7,527 nt of DNA from Thermoplasmata archaeon (GCA_003561665.1 PWVY01000099.1:1-7527), one strand, 5' to 3'; positions 1 to 6,281 are shown, counted from the first letter of the stretch. Numbers and translations: made by a program. Notes: generated by a model from the sequence alone, not told the origin.

Positions 1-2
1 CC

Positions 3-197
3 CGATTCCGTGGCCCCTGCATCGAGTATGCGAGCGATGTTGGGGTGGTCCATCAGGGCCAAGGCCTGTCGCTCGGCCTCGAAGCGAGCAATGACCTCCC
101 TGGTGTCCATCCCCGGCTTGATGATCTTCAGGGCGACCTTGCGACGGACGGGTTCCTGCTGCTCGGCTATGTACACCCCCCCGAAGCCCCCCTCCTC
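3..197 (-). CDS. Ser/Thr protein kinase, N-lobe fragment (planctomycete-like)
   Basis: Read on the minus strand from about 197 down to 3, this encodes the first ~65 residues of a eukaryotic-like (Hanks-type) Ser/Thr kinase domain. Visible in order are a glycine-rich loop (EEGGFGGVY), the ATP-binding lysine in VALKIIKPGMD, the helix-C segment ARFEAERQALALMDHPNIA, and ILDAGATES. This wording is typical of the large kinase families of Planctomycetes and Acidobacteria, and I do not know it from archaea. The fragment runs off the left edge of the window. On its N-terminal side similarity ends exactly at the glycine loop: the first loop Gly is replaced by Glu, the usual preceding strand (LLxxIG) is absent, and an in-frame TAG lies at 219-221 with no convincing start. 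It is therefore a broken or chimeric gene piece. Identity as a kinase is firm; whether it belongs to this genome is doubtful. Confidence 0.85.
176..197. other. Junction between kinase fragment and HPt gene (probable chimera point)
   Basis: Minus-strand kinase similarity ends, and plus-strand HPt similarity starts, inside the same C-rich tract of about 20 bases. Read on the minus strand the tract is the kinase glycine loop (EGGFGG); read on the plus strand it is PPEAPLLD, leading into the HPt domain. Such a short shared stretch is what one expects where two unrelated sequences are joined, either by an assembler or by microhomology-mediated recombination. The place of the switch is seen directly; its cause is inferred. 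Confidence 0.6.
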
Positions 198-506
198 GAC
201 AAAAACCAACTCGACGAACTACGAACCCTCCGCCCAGAGGCCCTCGAACGCATCCTCCACAGTTTCCACACCGAAACCCCCCCCATCATGAGATCCATCC
301 GAGCCGCCGCGAAAGAAAACGACGATGACGCCATCCGCACCCATGCCCACACCCTCAAAGGCATCGCTCAAACCATCGGCGCCCCCCGCCTTGCCCACCA
401 CGCGCGAATCCTCCACGAAGCCCCCCACCTCCCGCACGAACACATCGATCAGATGGAAGCATGCCTCAACGACACGCAACGCAGCCTCGAACACGAACGC
501 TTCTAG
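186..506 (+). CDS. HPt phosphotransfer domain, C-terminal fragment of a probable hybrid histidine kinase
   Basis: About 105 residues ending at TAG 504-506 form a histidine phosphotransfer domain. The phosphorylatable His lies in AHTLKG (HxxKG pattern, His codon 348-350), preceded by a helix with DAIRTHAHTLKG and followed by IGAPRLAHHARILHEAP. It aligns along its length with the C-terminal HPt of the large kinase at 2225-4942: LLDKNQLDEL against IVDADQIASL, HAHTLKG against HAHALKG, GAPRLA against GAQRLA. That suggests this too was the tail of a hybrid kinase, passing phosphate from a receiver domain to a response regulator in the cytoplasm. The reading frame is open back to GTG 45 and to the window start, but that upstream part is only the antisense of the kinase fragment, so the true N-terminus is missing. 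Codons here end mostly in C or A. Confidence 0.75.
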   Translation, partial: APLLDKNQLDELRTLRPEALERILHSFHTETPPIMRSIRAAAKENDDDAIRTHAHTLKGIAQTIGAPRLAHHARILHEAPHLPHEHIDQMEACLNDTQRSLEHERF

Positions 507-534
507 CGCTCCACCGGAACCCCTCCCTTGAACG

Positions 535-540
535 CTTAAG
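535..540 (+). promoter_or_regulatory. Candidate TATA box for purT (leaderless)
   Basis: CTTAAG lies 25-30 bases before the purT ATG, the distance expected when an archaeal transcript starts at the start codon. No Shine-Dalgarno sequence precedes that ATG, which agrees with a leaderless mRNA. A 6-base inverted repeat (GGAACC 516-521, GGTTCC 540-545) brackets the box and could be an operator. The box is a weak match to the TTTAWA consensus. Confidence 0.35.
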
Positions 541-564
541 GTTCCCCCCACACGTGCCCGCACC

Positions 565-1776
565 ATGACCCAGGGGCCCGATCACGCGAACCAGCTGGGC
601 ACACCCAACGCACCAACCACCACCAAGCTCCTTTTGCTCGGCTCCGGCGAACTGGGCAAGGAAGTCATCCTCGAAGCCCAAGGTTTGGGCATCGAGACCA
701 TCGCCGTGGACCGGTACGAGAACGCGCCCGCCATGCAAGCCGCGCACCGGTCCCACGTCATCGACATGACCGATCCGGATCAGGTCCGCAAAATCGTCTC
801 GCTGGAAGAACCCGATCTGATCGTTCCCGAGATTGAAGCCATCGCAACGGACGAACTGGCCCATCTTGAGGCGAAGGGCTACCACGTCGTACCGAACGCG
901 AAAGCGACACGGTTGACGATGGACCGAGAAGCAATCCGGCGCTTCGCGGTGGACGAGGTCGGCGTGCCGACCAGCGGGTTCGCGTTCGCGGACAGCGAGG
1001 AAGCCTACCGCGAATCGATCGAAACCATCGGGCTCCCGGCGGTCGTGAAGCCGACGATGTCATCAAGCGGGAAGGGGCAAACGATCGTGCGTGAGGACGC
1101 TGACGTGATGCCTGCGTGGACGAAAGCCCGTGAGGGATCGCGAGCGGATACGGGCCGGGTGATCGTGGAGGAGTTTGTCCCGTTCGATGCGGAGATCACG
1201 TTGTTGACGGTGCGTCATCGGGACGGGGTCACGGTGTGCCCGCCGATTGGGCATACGCAAGAGGGGGGGGATTATCGCGAAAGTTGGCAACCGGCGGATA
1301 TCCCTGAGCCTGTGTTCGAGGAGGCGGCGCGGCAGGCCCGTGCTGTTACGAACGGGCTTGGAGGGTACGGCTTGTTCGGTGTCGAGTTCTTCATCAAGGA
1401 TGGCGAGGTGTTGTTCAGTGAACTTTCTCCACGTCCGCATGATACGGGCTTGGTGACGTTGGCCTCTCAACGGGAGAGCGAGTTCGAGTTGCACCTTCGT
1501 GCCATCCTCGGTTTGCCTGTGCCGGAGGAGGTGCCGGTGACATCACCCGGTGCAAGTTGCGTCATCCTTGCGGATGATGCGATCGATGCTCCCGGTTTCC
1601 GTGGTGTCGCGGATGCGCTCGATTGGCCGACGGTGAAGGTGCGACTGTTCGGGAAACCTCGCGGGTACGAGGGGCGCCGTATGGGCGTGACCGTCGCTGA
1701 GGGGGCAAGCGTGGAAGAGGCGCGTGAGCGGGCCAAGGAGGCAGCCTCGAAGGTTCGCGTGGTGGATGAGTCCTAA
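565..1776 (+). CDS. purT: Formate-dependent phosphoribosylglycinamide formyltransferase (PurT)
   Basis: This ATP-grasp enzyme makes formyl-GAR from GAR, formate and ATP in de novo purine synthesis, replacing the folate-dependent PurN step. It is 403 residues (E. coli PurT is 392) and matches throughout: N-terminal GSGELGKE (26-33), VDRYENAPAMQAAHRSHV (48-65), VPEIEAIATD (87-96), the ATP-grasp lid loop MSSSGKGQT (165-173), GDYRESWQP (235-243), and the metal/ATP site SELSPRPHDTG (285-295). The C-terminal domain (LFGKPRGYEGRRMGV) is complete, so the gene is intact. The ATG at 565 leaves about 20 residues before the first strand, close to the usual length; it has no SD and is probably leaderless. 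Its stop overlaps that of the convergent PRC-barrel gene by 4 bases. Base use changes within the gene: C/A-rich in the first third, G/T-rich afterwards. Confidence 0.96.
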   Translation: MTQGPDHANQLGTPNAPTTTKLLLLGSGELGKEVILEAQGLGIETIAVDRYENAPAMQAAHRSHVIDMTDPDQVRKIVSLEEPDLIVPEIEAIATDELAHLEAKGYHVVPNAKATRLTMDREAIRRFAVDEVGVPTSGFAFADSEEAYRESIETIGLPAVVKPTMSSSGKGQTIVREDADVMPAWTKAREGSRADTGRVIVEEFVPFDAEITLLTVRHRDGVTVCPPIGHTQEGGDYRESWQPADIPEPVFEEAARQARAVTNGLGGYGLFGVEFFIKDGEVLFSELSPRPHDTGLVTLASQRESEFELHLRAILGLPVPEEVPVTSPGASCVILADDAIDAPGFRGVADALDWPTVKVRLFGKPRGYEGRRMGVTVAEGASVEEARERAKEAASKVRVVDES

Positions 1777-2054
1777 TCGTTGATTGAAGGCTTTTCGATG
1801 CTGTCCTCGATCAGGTCCTGGAGGGAGCGTGAGAGTTGAAGCTCGCTTCTTCGGATGGCTTGGACCTGTTCGAAGCTAAGCCATAGGCTGTCTTGATCCA
1901 GGGGGGTGAGGTTCTTGATGCTTGGTTCCAGCGAGATGAGCAGATTCCGGGGTTCGCGGGTGTTCTCGGAAAGCTCCGTGCCGATGACGGTGCCGATGCG
2001 TTCGTCATCGGCGTCGATAACCGGTGTCTGTTTGAATCGGGCTGGAGAGGACAT
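1773..2054 (-). CDS. Small PRC-barrel domain protein
   Basis: A 93-residue acidic soluble protein with no signal peptide or membrane segment. Residues 1-75 fit a PRC-barrel: a first strand pair VIDADDERIGTVIGTEL, then NLLISLEPSIKNL, then a hydrophobic strand LWLSFEQVQAI. A polar helix (LSRSLQDLIEDSIEK) follows. Stand-alone PRC-barrels are common in archaea; some (the CdpB group) take part in cell division with SepF, others are linked to RNA processing or are unassigned. I cannot place this one in a subgroup from sequence alone. ATG 2054 is chosen because a TTAAAAAA box lies 27-34 bases upstream with no SD, as for a leaderless transcript. It is divergent from the histidine kinase and convergent with purT, overlapping the purT stop by 4 bases. 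Confidence 0.7.
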   Translation of the reverse strand: MSSPARFKQTPVIDADDERIGTVIGTELSENTREPRNLLISLEPSIKNLTPLDQDSLWLSFEQVQAIRRSELQLSRSLQDLIEDSIEKPSIND

Positions 2055-2080
2055 AGGGCAACGTGCCTCGTCGGGCCTCC

Positions 2081-2088
2081 TTTTTTAA
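2081..2088 (-). promoter_or_regulatory. TATA box of the PRC-barrel gene
   Basis: On the minus strand TTAAAAAA followed by GGAGG-like purines lies 27-34 bases before ATG 2054. Position and A/T content fit an archaeal TATA element driving a leaderless mRNA. The run of six T seen on the plus strand is this box; no plus-strand gene ends here, so it is not a terminator. Confidence 0.5.
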
Positions 2089-2090
2089 CT

Positions 2091-2138
2091 TGACGGCGGT
2101 GGCCTGCTTGGCCGTCATCGGTGCCGTCATCGTGACGG
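2091..2138. repeat. Cluster of four TGACGG/CCGTCA motifs in the divergent intergenic region
   Basis: TGACGG occurs at 2091-2096 and 2133-2138, and its complement CCGTCA at 2112-2117 and 2124-2129. They form two inverted pairs: one widely spaced (TGACGGC 2091-2097 with GCCGTCA 2111-2117) and one tight palindrome (CCGTCA-TCG-TGACGG, 2124-2138). GCCGTCATCG is also directly repeated 12 bases apart. The cluster lies between the TATA candidates of the PRC gene and the kinase gene, so it could be an operator for either. The repeats are seen directly; the regulatory role is inferred. Confidence 0.5.
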
Positions 2139-2168
2139 TTCCAGGGTAAGGGTGGATTAAGAGAACCC

Positions 2169-2174
2169 TTTTAA
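2169..2174 (+). promoter_or_regulatory. Candidate TATA box for the hybrid histidine kinase
   Basis: TTTTAA (in CCCTTTTAAGCGG) lies about 50 bases before ATG 2225. A start site about 26 bases further on would give a leader of roughly 25-30 bases, long enough to include the SD-like AAGGGGTGG at 2208-2216. A second A/T-rich word, ATTAA, lies at 2156-2160. This is a plausible but unproven promoter. Confidence 0.4.
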
Positions 2175-2224
2175 GCGGACGCGTGGGGAATTGTAGCGTT
2201 GAGTCCTAAGGGGTGGCGGCCCGA

Positions 2225-4942
2225 ATGGTGAACGTGCTCACGGTGCTCTGGCAGGGCGCTTTAGTTGCGGGTTTCCTTTTGACGGGTTTCCGATTCTTGA
2301 CTCATCGTCATCCGGAGAGCCGTGACGTGTTCTTGATGTTCGGGACGCTCATAGGCCTTGTTCTGTCAAGCTGGACTCAAACCATCTATGGCTTGTCGTT
2401 AGGGGTCTTGTCGGGGGTGCTGCTTTGGGCGCATCCGTACATGATGTTGCGGGTGGTGGACCGGTTCCAGCCCGTGGGCGAGCGCGTGATGCAAGCCGCG
2501 GGGTGGGCGCTGGTGGGGGGTTGGATCCTTGTCCTTGCGTTCCCTTCCCCGCGGCCTGGCCCCGTCACGCTCGTGTTGGTGGCGTATTTCGTGATCGCTG
2601 AGATGTTCGCGGCTTCGCTCTTGATGAGGGGCGCGGTTTCGTCGGTGGGGGCTACGCGAAGGCGCTTGGGGCTTGCTGGCATGGGGACGTTCCTGTTGGG
2701 GGCTGCGATCTTCATCTCGATCGGTTCGAACTACGTGGAGCTTGCGCCCGTGGTCGAATCGCAGATGCCCGTTGTTTTGGTCGTGGTCGGGTTCGCTTCG
2801 TTCTATGTGGGTTTCGCTCCTCCTCGGTTGCTGTCGCTTTACTGGGAGTACCAGACCGTGCAGAGCGTCGCGGGTTCTGCGGCGGATGGAGATGGTCGCG
2901 GTGGCATTGATGCGACGATCGATGCGTTCGAGGAAGCGGTTCGGTCGCTTTTGGATCCTGACGGGATCGTTTTGATCTTGCAGCGTTCGGGTGCCTGGGA
3001 GATCCAGGGGGATGTTGAGCATGAGGCGTTGCCGATGAGTCTTGGTTCGAACGGGAGCATCATGGAGCGCTCGATGGAGGTGGGGAGTTCGATCGTGGAT
3101 CGTGACGCCGCGATGTCTCCTCATTGGGAGGGCGATCTCGTGCGCAAGATGGACGGGACAGGGTTGGTAGCGATCCCGATCGTTTGGCAAGAGAAACCCC
3201 GAGGTGTTTGTTTAGCGGTGTTCCGGCGTCTGCCGCTCTTCGTTGATGAGACTGCTGGGTTCCTGGCCCTGTGGGGGAAGGATGTGGCGCGCTCGCTTGA
3301 CCTTGAAGCGTTGGCAAAGAAACGGGAACGTGATCGCGTGGAGCTGCTGCAGCGCGAGAAGGAAGCGCTCCAAGAAGCGGATCGTATCAAGGACGAGTTC
3401 CTTGCAACGATGAGCCACGAAATCCGAACCCCCGTCACTTCCGTGCTGGGAACGGTGGATCTTCTCTCTCAAACGCCCTTGACACGGGAGCAGCGAGATC
3501 ACCTTGAAACGGTAGCCAACAGTGGCAATCACCTGCTCACCATCATCGACGATCTTCTCAGCATCTCGAAGATCAGCGCCGGAGAGATGGAGATCGACGA
3601 GCGGCCCACCTCGATCGAGGACCTTGTGAAGGGCTGCGTGGATGCATCCCGTTCGAAGGCCCAAGAGAAAGGGCTTGACCTCTCCTACGAGGTCCGTGCG
3701 AGCGAGCACGATGTCGTCTGGATCGACCCGGATTGGACACGGCAGATCCTCTCGAACCTCGTATCCAACGCGATCAAGTTCACCCACACAGGTCACGTCG
3801 CGGTTCGAGCTGGCATGATGGAGGAGAACGGTTCGCTCGTGGTTTGCTTGGACGTGGAGGACAGCGGCATCGGGATTCCCTCGGAAATGATGGAAACCAT
3901 CTTTGACCCCTTCCAGCAGGCCGACACATCCACCACGCGCGAACACGAAGGCACCGGTCTTGGACTCTCCATCACCAAGAAGCTCGTCGATCGTATGGAT
4001 GGCGAAATCGCGGTGGATAGCATCGTGGAGGAGGGGACCACCGTCCACGTTCGCATCCCTGTGGGACGTGCCTCAGAAATGGCCGTCGAATCCGTTACCG
4101 AAGCCAGGGGCACCAAAGCGCCACGCCCGGCACCCTCGCTGGATGAAGATGAAGAACCGTTGGGGATCCTCCTCGTCGAGGATAACAAAGTGAACCGGCG
4201 CGTCGCGCAAGAAATGCTCTCGAACCGCGGTCACGAGGTTCAAACCGCGCCAAGCGGGCAAGCGGCTCTCCAAGCCCTGTCCGAGAAGCGTTTCGATGTG
4301 GTTCTTCTGGACCTACAGATGCCTGGCATGGACGGTTTCGAGGTCGCTGAGAGGATCCACGAACAGCATGAAGAGCATGAACGACCCTACCTCATCGCCC
4401 TCACAGCACACGTAGGACCCACATACCGGCAGAAAGCCCTACGCGTCGGCATGAAGGACTACTTGACGAAACCAATCCGCATCGATGCGCTGGAAGAAGC
4501 CCTCACGCAGGCCAGAGCGAACATCCCCCCATCGGGAGATCAATCATCAAGCCAACCGGGACGAGGGCGCTCAGGCCCGGGAGAAACCAACGAGGCCTCT
4601 GGGGAGGAATGCATCGTTGATGCTGACCAGATCGCCTCGCTGCAAGAGAACATCACGCCGGAAGGTTTCCGGGAGATCGTCAAGGTGTTCATGGAGGAAG
4701 CACCGGAGCTTCTTTCCAAGATCAAAACCGCAAGCAAGGACGGGGACCTCGAAGCGGTGTCCCAGCATGCGCATGCTTTGAAAGGCGTGGCGGCAAGCGT
4801 TGGGGCTCAACGGTTGGCTGCATTCGCCGCAACCCTCGAAGAGGCTCCTAGAAGCGATCGGACAGGCGAGCCTCTCAAGGAGCTTGATGAGGCATGGGCA
4901 AAGACCGCGATCCAGCTAGAAGCCTCGATTGGGGACCCCTGA
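2225..4942 (+). CDS. Membrane hybrid histidine kinase: 7TM-GAF-HisKA-HATPase-REC-HPt
   Basis: A sensor kinase carrying a full phosphorelay in one chain. Numbering counts from GTG 2213; I prefer ATG 2225 (residue 5) because AAGGGGTGG at 2208-2216 is a suitable SD. Seven hydrophobic segments fall near residues 8-27, 41-56, 59-75, 95-110, 119-140, 155-172 and 186-206. A GAF-like region (~230-365) and a short coiled coil (~367-398) follow. HisKA has SHEIRTP (His402). The ATPase domain has NLVSNAIKF (515-523), DSGIGIP (550-556), FDPFQQAD (564-571) and GTGLGLSI (580-587). REC has VEDN (655-658), phosphoacceptor Asp700 in LLDLQMPGMDG, Thr741 and Lys753. HPt has His854 in HALKG. A linker (~772-800) joins REC to HPt. 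All catalytic residues are present. The stimulus is unknown, and no output response regulator lies nearby, so the final partner must be elsewhere. The gene ends 5 bases from the convergent thyX stop. Confidence 0.93.
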   Translation: MVNVLTVLWQGALVAGFLLTGFRFLTHRHPESRDVFLMFGTLIGLVLSSWTQTIYGLSLGVLSGVLLWAHPYMMLRVVDRFQPVGERVMQAAGWALVGGWILVLAFPSPRPGPVTLVLVAYFVIAEMFAASLLMRGAVSSVGATRRRLGLAGMGTFLLGAAIFISIGSNYVELAPVVESQMPVVLVVVGFASFYVGFAPPRLLSLYWEYQTVQSVAGSAADGDGRGGIDATIDAFEEAVRSLLDPDGIVLILQRSGAWEIQGDVEHEALPMSLGSNGSIMERSMEVGSSIVDRDAAMSPHWEGDLVRKMDGTGLVAIPIVWQEKPRGVCLAVFRRLPLFVDETAGFLALWGKDVARSLDLEALAKKRERDRVELLQREKEALQEADRIKDEFLATMSHEIRTPVTSVLGTVDLLSQTPLTREQRDHLETVANSGNHLLTIIDDLLSISKISAGEMEIDERPTSIEDLVKGCVDASRSKAQEKGLDLSYEVRASEHDVVWIDPDWTRQILSNLVSNAIKFTHTGHVAVRAGMMEENGSLVVCLDVEDSGIGIPSEMMETIFDPFQQADTSTTREHEGTGLGLSITKKLVDRMDGEIAVDSIVEEGTTVHVRIPVGRASEMAVESVTEARGTKAPRPAPSLDEDEEPLGILLVEDNKVNRRVAQEMLSNRGHEVQTAPSGQAALQALSEKRFDVVLLDLQMPGMDGFEVAERIHEQHEEHERPYLIALTAHVGPTYRQKALRVGMKDYLTKPIRIDALEEALTQARANIPPSGDQSSSQPGRGRSGPGETNEASGEECIVDADQIASLQENITPEGFREIVKVFMEEAPELLSKIKTASKDGDLEAVSQHAHALKGVAASVGAQRLAAFAATLEEAPRSDRTGEPLKELDEAWAKTAIQLEASIGDP

Positions 4943-4947
4943 CGGGT

Positions 4948-5679
4948 TCAAGGGGATAAGCGCTGGCGCTCGATCGCGGTCTTGTTCTCGTTCCAGATCT
5001 TCATCGCCGTGGGCAGATGCTCGTCCATGACCTCGCGGATGCTATCGGCCAACTCTTGGATCTCGGCTTGCGCGTCACCGGCTCCTCGCATGCTCACGAT
5101 GTGGAACGCGGTCCGTAGGTTCATGGACGCGGTGATGTTCACCTTCGTCCCGATGGGCAAGAGCATGCGTGCATCTTCTTTGGGCATCCCGGCTTCGACG
5201 AGGTCGTTGTACGCCTCCAGGCACTGCGAGTATGTTTCCTCGATCAACGCTCGGCGTTCGTCGACGGACATCGTGATCGCGCGCGTCCCTTCGCGTGCTT
5301 TGACCTTTTCCGCATCCCAGGTTCGTGGGTAATGGATATCTTCCTCGCTTGTGGGGTCAAGCTTCGAGAAGTTCACGTACCGCATGCTTTGAATGTCGAA
5401 GCTCACGTGCCTGTGGCGGGTGATCTGCGCCATGCACGCGCGGGAGACGCGGAACCACAGCGACATCGAGGGATGCTCGAAGACCCCCCAGTGGCCTCGG
5501 AGCATGAGCTTCTTGAGCAGGTTGTGCTTCTTCTTTTGGATCGAGGTCCCATCGACGGATTCCATGACGGTCTCGAAGTCATCCTCCCAGACTTTCCCTG
5601 GATAGTAGTCGTTGCGTGCGCAGCGGCAGACGAGCTCTTCAGCGTCGGGTGTGATGGATAAGAGCCTGGTTTCGACCAT
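4948..5679 (-). CDS. thyX: Flavin-dependent thymidylate synthase (ThyX)
   Basis: ThyX methylates dUMP to dTMP using methylene-tetrahydrofolate, FAD and NADPH, and stands in for ThyA. The 243-residue product carries the signature RHRHVSFDIQS (88-98, the RHRx7S motif) followed by MRYVNF. Upstream is GHWGVFEHP (62-70), and downstream are ARMLLPIGTKVNITASMNLRTA (170-191) and HIVSMR (193-198), with the substrate-binding and catalytic Arg region at 189. Length and motifs are complete. The frame is open for another 107 codons upstream, but that extension is low-complexity and antisense to the deacylase gene. ATG 5679 is chosen because GGAGG lies 7 bases before it, the clearest SD in the window. It is divergent from the deacylase, and its stop is 5 bases from that of the histidine kinase. 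Confidence 0.95.
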   Translation of the reverse strand: MVETRLLSITPDAEELVCRCARNDYYPGKVWEDDFETVMESVDGTSIQKKKHNLLKKLMLRGHWGVFEHPSMSLWFRVSRACMAQITRHRHVSFDIQSMRYVNFSKLDPTSEEDIHYPRTWDAEKVKAREGTRAITMSVDERRALIEETYSQCLEAYNDLVEAGMPKEDARMLLPIGTKVNITASMNLRTAFHIVSMRGAGDAQAEIQELADSIREVMDEHLPTAMKIWNENKTAIERQRLSP

Positions 5680-5686
5680 GAGGGGT

Positions 5687-5705
5687 CCTCCCCCGCCTGG
5701 GGCGG
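5687..5705 (-). promoter_or_regulatory. thyX ribosome binding site with flanking hairpins
   Basis: On the minus strand GGAGG (5691-5687) lies 7 bases before ATG 5679 and fixes the thyX start over the longer open frame. Just upstream is a perfect 5-bp hairpin CCGCC-CCA-GGCGG (5705-5693). The SD itself sits in GGGG-AGGA-CCCC (5693-5682), which could fold so that the SD is in the loop. The SD is secure; a role of the hairpins in translation control is speculation. Confidence 0.55.
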
Positions 5706-5731
5706 TACACCAGGGAAACGTGCTGGGGTGC

Positions 5732-5737
5732 ATAAGG
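5732..5737 (-). promoter_or_regulatory. Candidate TATA-like box for thyX
   Basis: On the minus strand CTTATG (in AACCCTTATGCACC) lies about 53-58 bases before ATG 5679. A start about 26 bases downstream would leave a leader of about 25-30 bases that includes the SD. It overlaps the only alternative upstream ATG (5733), another reason to reject that start. The match to an archaeal TATA box is moderate. Confidence 0.35.
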
Positions 5738-5763
5738 GTTCGCGGTCGTTTCCGTTGGAGATG

Positions 5764-5786
5764 CCCCCGAAGCTCTTTCTTGGGGG
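5764..5786. repeat. Inverted repeat upstream of the deacylase gene
   Basis: CCCCC(G)AAG at 5764-5772 pairs with CTTGGGGG at 5779-5786: 8 base pairs, one bulged G and a loop of CTCTTT. It ends 18 bases before the deacylase ATG, in the thyX/deacylase divergent region where I see no convincing TATA box for the deacylase. It could be an operator or a leader hairpin; function unknown. Confidence 0.4.
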
Positions 5787-5804
5787 TCGCCCTATCCAGG
5801 TCCG

Positions 5805-6281
5805 ATGCGAGATGCCTCGGACGTGGAGCGAACAGCTGAGCAGTTGAAGATCTCGGCGACCCTGCACGGTTCCTTGGATGATGCGAGCACCGTGGAGGCT
5901 GCGGCGTCCGCCCTTGACGTGGAAGTGGGTTCCATCGGGAAAAGCATCGTGTTGATGGTTCATGAGGCCGAGCCTGTCGTCGTGATCGTGCCCGGTCCAC
6001 GTCGAGCCGATCTTGACAAGGTCGCTCAGCAGGTCGATGCGGATCCGGAAGAGGTGCGCATGGCGGACGCGGATGAGGTCGAACGGCATGTCGGGTACCC
6101 TGTTGGAGGCGTGCCTCCGTTGGGTCACAAGCGTCCGCTTCGAACCCTCTTGGATGAGGCTTTGCTGGAGGAATCCACCGTGTTCGTTGGGGGTGGGAGC
6201 GATGATGTGATGCTCGAGATCAAGGGTGCCGATCTGGAGAAGCTCCCTGACGTTGTCACGGGTGATTTCTCGGAGGAGTGA
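5805..6281 (+). CDS. YbaK/EbsC-family aminoacyl-tRNA deacylase
   Basis: A 158-residue protein of the YbaK/ProX superfamily, cytoplasmic domains that hydrolyse wrongly charged tRNA (typically Cys- or Ala-tRNA(Pro)) in trans. It shows the family order: EAAASALDVEVGSIGKSIVL (31-50) with the conserved active-site Lys46, VVVIVPGPRRADLDKVAQ (58-75), MADADEVERHVGYPVGGVPPLGH (86-108) with the diagnostic GGxPPxGH loop, and VFVGGGSDDVMLEI (126-139). Length is normal for a free-standing member. Which tRNA it edits cannot be told from motifs alone. ATG 5805 is the first usable start in this frame and leaves the expected ~25-residue lead-in; no SD is seen. It is divergent from thyX and followed by a 232-base non-coding stretch. 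Confidence 0.9.
   Translation: MRDASDVERTAEQLKISATLHGSLDDASTVEAAASALDVEVGSIGKSIVLMVHEAEPVVVIVPGPRRADLDKVAQQVDADPEEVRMADADEVERHVGYPVGGVPPLGHKRPLRTLLDEALLEESTVFVGGGSDDVMLEIKGADLEKLPDVVTGDFSEE

Noticed and set aside
45..185. N-terminal part of the plus-strand open frame starting at GTG 45
   Set aside because: It is the antisense of a clearly coding kinase fragment and has no similarity to the HPt or receiver domains expected there.
219..566. Minus-strand open frame of 115 codons opposite the HPt gene
   Set aside because: Gly/Val-rich shadow of a well-supported HPt domain, caused by the C-rich plus strand.
2081..2086. T6 run as a plus-strand terminator
   Set aside because: No plus-strand gene ends nearby; it is the minus-strand TATA box of the PRC gene.
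2399..3190. Minus-strand open frame of 263 codons opposite the kinase N-terminus
   Set aside because: Arg/His/Pro-rich shadow; the plus strand gives seven hydrophobic helices continuous with the kinase core.
5680..6000. Upstream extension of the thyX frame by 107 codons
   Set aside because: Low-complexity Arg/Pro-rich sequence, antisense to the deacylase; the SD and ThyX family length support ATG 5679.
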